64,000 bases of DNA, taken from the NCBI GenBank assembly GCA_002345705.1, contig DDWO01000021.1:4435-68434 (forward strand), written 5' to 3'. The position numbers and the translations under genes are program-made. Under the pieces are notes generated by a model. That model worked only from the letters and a program-made list of their open reading frames with translations, searched no databases and had not been told where the DNA came from. This document shows positions 59,766 to 64,000 of this stretch, in pieces (the first letter of the stretch is position 1; each line of letters begins with the position of its first letter). The stretch is from Acholeplasmataceae bacterium UBA2284. Lineage in GTDB: Bacteria; Bacillota_I; Bacilli_A; Acholeplasmatales; Acholeplasmataceae.

Positions 59766-61157
59766 TTAAAATTCACAGTTCTTTGGCGTTCTTGGGAACG
59801 GAATCACATCTCTAATATTTTCTACACCTGAAAGATACATAATCAGTCTTTCAAAACCTAATCCAAAGCCTGAATGTACACATCCACCATATCTTCTTAA
59901 ATCTAAATACCATTCTAGATCTTCCTTAGGAACACCCATGTCATCCATACGCTTAATCAAATAGTCGAGTCTTTCTTCTCTTTGTGAACCACCAATTAAC
60001 TCACCACTACCTGGAACGAGTAGGTCCATAGCAGCTACAGTTTGTTGATCATCATTTAATCTCATGTAGAATGCCTTAATATCCTTTGGCCAGTCTGTAA
60101 CAAATACTGGGCTTTGGAAGTATCTATCTGTTAAAAACTTCTCATGCTCAGTGTTGATATCCTGACCATGAACTGGCTTGTTTTCGAACTTAACTCCGCT
60201 ATTTAATAAAATATCTATAGCTTCTTTATGCGTAACTCTTGCAAAAGGTGTAGTTAAAACCTTAAGTAGACGATCTGTTAATCCTTTTTCAACAAATTGA
60301 TCAAAGAATACCATTTCCTCTGGAAGCTTTTCAAATACATATTTAATAATGTATTTAACCATATCTTCAGCAATTTCCATATCTTTATTTAAATCAGCAA
60401 ATGCCATTTCTGGTTCAATCATCCAGAATTCAGATGCATGTCTCATCGTATTTGAGTTTTCTGCTCTAAATGTAGGTCCAAATGTATAGACGTTCTTAAA
60501 TGCTAAAGCAAATGTTTCTGCTTCAAGCTGTCCAGTTACAGTTAAGTTAGTTTTTTTACCAAAGAAATCCTTTTTATAATCGACTTTTTTATCATCAGTC
60601 ATCGGAATTTTATCTAGTGGGAGTGTTGTTACACCAAAGGTCTGTCCAGCTCCTTCTCCATCATTACCGGTAATAATAGGAGTATGTGTATAAATAAATC
60701 CTTTACTCTGGAAAAATTCATGGACTGCGAATGCTGCAACACTTCTTAATCTAAATATTGCATGAAAAAGGTTAGTTCTCGCTCTTAAATGAGCAACCTC
60801 TCTTAAAAATTCTCTGGTATGTCTTTTTGGTTGTATAGGATAATCCTCAGGTGAGTCACCCAAAAGCTCGATATAGGTAGCTTTAATTTCAAATGGTTGT
60901 TTCGCTTCTGGAGTAAGTAGTAGTTCTCCTTTAACTAATATTGAACTTCCTACTCTAATTTTTTGTACATCCTTGAAGTTTTGAAGCTTCGATTCCTCAT
61001 AAACAACCTGAATCGTATCGAAAAAAGTTCCATCATGAAAGTTGATAAAACCGAACTCTTTTTGTGCTCTATTATTTCTTACCCAGCCATATAAAACAAG
61101 CTCTTTATTGACTTGAGAATCTGTGCTTCTATAAATCTTTTTTACTGTAGTTTCCAT
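59766..61157 (-). CDS. asnS: Asparaginyl-tRNA synthetase
   Basis: AsnRS charges tRNA-Asn. The 463-residue class IIb enzyme has an N-terminal OB-fold (VLYGWVRNNRAQKEFGFI), motif 2 FRAENSNTMRHASEFWMIEPE and motif 3 GFGLGFERLIMYLSG. The MRHASEF region distinguishes AsnRS from AspRS. It is controlled by a T-box leader with an AAC specifier, described separately. Confidence 0.95.
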   Translation of the reverse strand: METTVKKIYRSTDSQVNKELVLYGWVRNNRAQKEFGFINFHDGTFFDTIQVVYEESKLQNFKDVQKIRVGSSILVKGELLLTPEAKQPFEIKATYIELLGDSPEDYPIQPKRHTREFLREVAHLRARTNLFHAIFRLRSVAAFAVHEFFQSKGFIYTHTPIITGNDGEGAGQTFGVTTLPLDKIPMTDDKKVDYKKDFFGKKTNLTVTGQLEAETFALAFKNVYTFGPTFRAENSNTMRHASEFWMIEPEMAFADLNKDMEIAEDMVKYIIKYVFEKLPEEMVFFDQFVEKGLTDRLLKVLTTPFARVTHKEAIDILLNSGVKFENKPVHGQDINTEHEKFLTDRYFQSPVFVTDWPKDIKAFYMRLNDDQQTVAAMDLLVPGSGELIGGSQREERLDYLIKRMDDMGVPKEDLEWYLDLRRYGGCVHSGFGLGFERLIMYLSGVENIRDVIPFPRTPKNCEF

Positions 61158-61207
61158 GTCATACTCCTTTAATATAAATATCTTAACAAAGCGAACAAGT
61201 GTTCAAA

Positions 61208-61440
61208 AAATAAAACGCCCTCAGAATAATCTAAGGACGTAAAATATACGCGGTACCACCTTAGTTCTAGAATCAAATTCTAGCCCTCGAAACTCTTAAC
61301 GCGAGTACACGGACAGTTCTACTTTAAATAATTTCTTCTGTCTCTCCAAGTGTTTTTCGCATCTCTATTTTGATCAGGCTTACACCATCCCTGACTCGCT
61401 AACAAAATACTTGAAATGCTACTCTCTCTTCATCGATTTA
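61208..61440 (-). promoter_or_regulatory. T-box riboswitch controlling asnS
   Basis: The minus-strand leader has the T-box sequence AAGGTGGTACCGCG (pairing with the uncharged tRNA CCA end) near 61250. The stem I distal motif GGATGGTGTAAGCC comes before it. The specifier region GAAAAACACTTGG carries AAC, an Asn codon, next to the CAAGT/ACTTG stem base. The terminator ACGTCCTTAGA/TCTGAGGGCGT (61215-61240) precedes a T-run. Uncharged tRNA-Asn would favour the antiterminator and raise asnS expression. The 61158-61207 stretch holds only the ribosome binding region. Confidence 0.92.
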
Positions 61441-61446
61441 CAACTT

Positions 61447-61475
61447 ATTATAACTTGATTGATACGATTTGTCAA
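61447..61475 (-). promoter_or_regulatory. Promoter of the asnS T-box transcript
   Basis: On the minus strand TTGACA (61470-61475) and TATAAT (61447-61452) are separated by 17 bases, a full consensus. The -35 element lies within the final codons of rmuC. Confidence 0.85.
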
Positions 61476-62632
61476 TCAGCTTCTATCTCGATTAAATCTT
61501 CAATTTCTTCAAGGTCATCATCTTCTATTGCATCAAATTTTGCATCAGATATATGCTTAAATTTAGTACTGATCTTGGTGCTAGTAATATTGACATTTTC
61601 AGCGTTTTTAGCAACACTATCGATTGATTTTTTAAGCTTATCCCAGCGTTCAACATAACGTCTAAATTCATCTCCAAGCTTCTTAAGTTCAGTAACAATT
61701 ACTTGAGCTTGTTTGTCTCTTTCCATATTAGCGGCAACCATTTGAACCATAGAAAGTGTAGAGAATAAGGTAGTCGGTGAAACAATCCAAACTCGATTTT
61801 TTTGTGCATAATCATTTAATTTTTCATGATTAGCCGCTATTTCAGCAAATATGGCCTCTGCAGGAACAAACATAAATGCTTGATCACTAGTTTCTCCAAT
61901 AATAATATACTTATTCTTTATATCATCAATATGCTTTTTAACATCTCGTTCAAAATCTTTAAAAGCTTGAGCTTTGTCTGCGTCGCCTAAATCTCTATCG
62001 ATCATTCGCTTATAATTATCTAAAGGAAACTTAGAGTCAATAGCTACCATACCCATTGGCTCAGGGGCGTGGATAACTGCATCTGCTATTGAGCCATTAG
62101 ATAAAGTCGTTTGTTTACCATAAAGATTAGTTGTCTCACCAAAAACAGCAGATAAAAGCTGATAAAGCTGTACTTCTCCAAAGATTCCTCTTGTTTTTTT
62201 ATCGGTAAGTAGCACATTTAAGGATACAACTTCACCTGATAGGGACTCAATTTTCTTTTGTGCTTCATCGATTCTTCCTAGTCTTTCAATAACATCGGTA
62301 AATGTTTTATTGGTTTTATCAAAGCCTGAAGATAATCTGAGTTCAACCTTTTCGTTGATTTCCTTCATTTGTCTATCAATATGAAGCATCATATTTTCTT
62401 TAAAGGTGTTTAAATCGGTTTGACTTGACTTACTTGAATCACCAAATAGCTTACCCATTTCATACTTTAAATCTCCATACTCCTTTTGGAAATAGAGCTT
62501 TAAATCATTTTGTGCCTTTGTTTGCTCACTTAAATCAATCTCTTGAACTACAGGGTTTGATAGCTTAATCCACACCAAAATAGCGATAATAATTAATACC
62601 ACCAATAACCCAATAATAATATACTCTAACAT
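61472..62632 (-). CDS. rmuC: RmuC family DNA recombination protein
   Basis: RmuC proteins limit inversions at short repeats and have a nuclease-like core. The 386-residue protein has an N-terminal membrane helix (about 4-24), a coiled-coil region (about 40-130), and the RmuC core with RGIFGEVQLYQLL, MVAIDSKFPLDNYKRM and FMFVPAEAIFAEIA. It follows the YiiX-like gene by 12 bases. Confidence 0.9.
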   Translation of the reverse strand: MLEYIIIGLLVVLIIIAILVWIKLSNPVVQEIDLSEQTKAQNDLKLYFQKEYGDLKYEMGKLFGDSSKSSQTDLNTFKENMMLHIDRQMKEINEKVELRLSSGFDKTNKTFTDVIERLGRIDEAQKKIESLSGEVVSLNVLLTDKKTRGIFGEVQLYQLLSAVFGETTNLYGKQTTLSNGSIADAVIHAPEPMGMVAIDSKFPLDNYKRMIDRDLGDADKAQAFKDFERDVKKHIDDIKNKYIIIGETSDQAFMFVPAEAIFAEIAANHEKLNDYAQKNRVWIVSPTTLFSTLSMVQMVAANMERDKQAQVIVTELKKLGDEFRRYVERWDKLKKSIDSVAKNAENVNITSTKISTKFKHISDAKFDAIEDDDLEEIEDLIEIEAD

Positions 62633-62644
62633 TTCTTCCCCTCC

Positions 62645-63586
62645 TTAAACATCTTCCAAGTAATAAATATGAACAACCTCATCAATGATTTCAACATAGC
62701 TAACAATATATGTTTCCTTCGAGAGTATAATGTCATGAACAGATGTGATAAACCCATCATCATTAAGTGATCTTGAAAAGTTTCTTTGTCTTTCTGGCTC
62801 AACTAATGCAGCTTGATAGGCTCTACTCACTAAATCTGTACAGCCGTATTTATACTTAGTATCCATGAAAATTAAGAAATTATATAGGCTTTTATCAACC
62901 TTATCCATACCATAAGCTATTGCATTGTCAATTTGTTCTTCAGTAACATGTTTAACTCTAAGCCCAACATATTTAGTTCTATACATTTCTCCGTACTTTG
63001 CAGCGTCTGGATGACTTGGATCTCTAAACCTTGGATTAAGCCAATAATTATAGGATGTTGATACGGTAACACTATAATCATGTGGTTCATTACCACGATG
63101 AAAAATGATATCAAAAATAGATTCATCCTCATCTGGGAAGCCCACAGCTTCTATATATCTATTCTCACCATTATTTAACGCAACATGTCCTCCAAAGTAA
63201 TAGGTAATGAATGTATCAATAATTCCCGCGTTAGGGAATGGAGATAGTCTAGTTGCGTACATATCACCCTTTTGACCAAGAAACTTACGACTACTGGTGT
63301 AGAATACGCTACGCGTATCTTCTAATTCATATGATGTTTCACGTGAAACTTTATAATATCTTCTGGTTTGAAAAACACCAGGAGAGTATTCAAATTCTTC
63401 TTCATACTCAAATACAGAACGGTCAACAAACGCCTGAATCTCTTTATCCATACGTTGGTTTTCTGAGACTGCAACACCAAATGAAAAAATAATAGCGGAA
63501 AAAATAATAATCAGCGTTATCTTTAGGATAGATTTAATCTTCAATTTTCGTATTGGATTCGCCAAGAATATGTACAAGATACTCAC
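62645..63586 (-). CDS. YiiX-like permuted papain-fold amidase/peptidase
   Basis: The 313-residue protein has an N-terminal membrane anchor (about 18-40) and an extracytoplasmic domain of the YiiX/DUF830 permuted NlpC/P60 type. The His is in FGGHVALNNG (about residue 133) with GDMYATR before it, and the nucleophile Cys is in YKYGCTDLVSRAY (about 252). The order His before Cys is that of the circularly permuted group. It could cleave peptide or lipid amide bonds. The start is uncertain: a GTG at 63586 and a TTG at 63577 are both close to the GGGTGAG site. Confidence 0.72.
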   Translation of the reverse strand: MSILYIFLANPIRKLKIKSILKITLIIIFSAIIFSFGVAVSENQRMDKEIQAFVDRSVFEYEEEFEYSPGVFQTRRYYKVSRETSYELEDTRSVFYTSSRKFLGQKGDMYATRLSPFPNAGIIDTFITYYFGGHVALNNGENRYIEAVGFPDEDESIFDIIFHRGNEPHDYSVTVSTSYNYWLNPRFRDPSHPDAAKYGEMYRTKYVGLRVKHVTEEQIDNAIAYGMDKVDKSLYNFLIFMDTKYKYGCTDLVSRAYQAALVEPERQRNFSRSLNDDGFITSVHDIILSKETYIVSYVEIIDEVVHIYYLEDV

Positions 63587-63641
63587 CCACTCTTTTCGTA
63601 TACATTATAACATTGAATAGATTTTTATTTAAACTTTTGCG

Positions 63642-63667
63642 ATAAAAAAAGTAGTCAAGTGACTACC
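63642..63667 (-). terminator. Terminator after jag
   Basis: GTAGTCA and TGACTAC form a 7-bp stem with a minimal loop, followed on the minus strand by TTTTTTT. It overlaps the jag stop codon. Confidence 0.8.
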
Positions 63668-64000
63668 TTTTTGGTTTAATAACTAATGCTCTTTCTTCGC
63701 CTTCACCTTCAGATTCAGTGACAACATCTCTCCACTCACTTAATTTTGTGTGGATGATGCGACGATCAAATGCGTTCATTGGATCTAGCTTAACAGCAAT
63801 TTTCGTTTGTGCAACTTCTTTCGCTGTTTTTGTAGCTAGTATTTCTAATTGCTTTCTTCTATTTTCATGGTAGTTACCAATGTCTAGAGAAATAATTAAA
63901 TGATCATCTACAAACACATTTAAATAATTTCTTAGCATAAATTGTAAGGAGAGCAGCGTACGTCCTTCACGTCCGATTAAAAGTGCATTCTCATCACTTT
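63663..64000 (-). CDS. jag: Jag/KhpB RNA-binding protein (KH and R3H domains), 5' part missing
   Basis: The gene runs off the right edge. The frame is open upstream of an internal ATG at 63938, so that ATG is not the start. The visible part begins in a KH domain with the GREGRTLLSLQ loop (63939-64000) and ends with an R3H domain containing MNAFDRRIIHTKL. KhpB/Jag binds RNA and, in Firmicutes, affects division and membrane protein insertion. It is usually encoded after yidC. That gene would lie outside the window. Confidence 0.9.
   Translation of the reverse strand, partial: SDENALLIGREGRTLLSLQFMLRNYLNVFVDDHLIISLDIGNYHENRRKQLEILATKTAKEVAQTKIAVKLDPMNAFDRRIIHTKLSEWRDVVTESEGEGEERALVIKPKR

Noticed and set aside
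1..64000. CRISPR array, insertion sequence, prophage or integrated element
   Set aside because: No spaced direct repeats, transposase, integrase or terminal inverted repeats were found, and gene order and base composition look uniform.

Overview
The window is AT-rich bacterial DNA with Gram-positive-type gene order. Conserved neighbour sets include tilS-hpt-ftsH, dnaX-ybaB-recR, pyrG next to rpoE (RNA polymerase delta), nifU-yutD, and an S1-domain gene just upstream of what looks like pgi. Stops such as ftsH's TGA lie at normal gene ends and tryptophan is TGG, so the standard bacterial code applies. The absence of cell-wall genes, the Bacillus-like layout, the small compact genes, and lipoproteins with atypical bacterial Ig and nuclease-type OB-fold domains point to a Mollicutes lineage that kept the standard code (Acholeplasmatales or Izemoplasmatales). 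This placement is an inference. No marker in the window settles the genus.

Layout. 0-6.1 kb (minus strand): pgi start, S1 protein, DegV, NifU-like scaffold, then a long operon from the c-di-AMP synthase cdaA through a PAS/degenerate-GGDEF membrane protein, 5-FTHF cyclo-ligase, a fused IspDF and YutD. 6.1-7.8 kb (plus): hflX behind a leader that encodes a short K-L-R-R peptide. 7.8-11.7 kb: an alpha/beta hydrolase, a Nudix enzyme, a membrane protein, tRNA-Ser(CGA), dusB and hslO. 11.7-21.8 kb (minus): an overlapping five-gene operon for intracellular oligosaccharide breakdown (GH13, GH36, GH2, GH3, GPH symporter) with a candidate CcpA site. 21.9-28.1 kb: maf, then tilS-hpt-ftsH-rqcP and lysS. 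28.2-34 kb: a lipoprotein, a MacB-type ABC protein, an aldehyde dehydrogenase and an SDR protein.

34-48.7 kb (all minus): fba, pyrG, rpoE, recR, ybaB, dnaX, mnmE, mgtC, a TtcA-like gene, two tandem DHH phosphoesterases, and a secreted PASTA/LTD/nuclease lipoprotein translationally coupled to a membrane protein. 48.8-57.6 kb (minus): a carbohydrate ABC operon (ATPase, two permeases, an Ig-SBP lipoprotein and a 1093-residue Ig/OB-fold lipoprotein). It has a consensus promoter, a near-perfect cre site and a long leader with an upstream ORF and two terminator-like hairpins. 58-64 kb (minus): speE, speD, asnS under a T-box, rmuC, a YiiX-like amidase and the end of jag.

The most interesting layer is RNA-level control in a reduced genome: a candidate ribosome-stalling leader at hflX, a reiterative-transcription-type attenuator at pyrG, a T-box at asnS, and a composite cre/uORF/hairpin leader on the sugar ABC operon. 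The second theme is surface machinery of unusual domain composition. The third is a c-di-AMP locus in which CdaA is followed not by a recognisable CdaR but by a 63-residue membrane protein and a GdpP-like sensor half.
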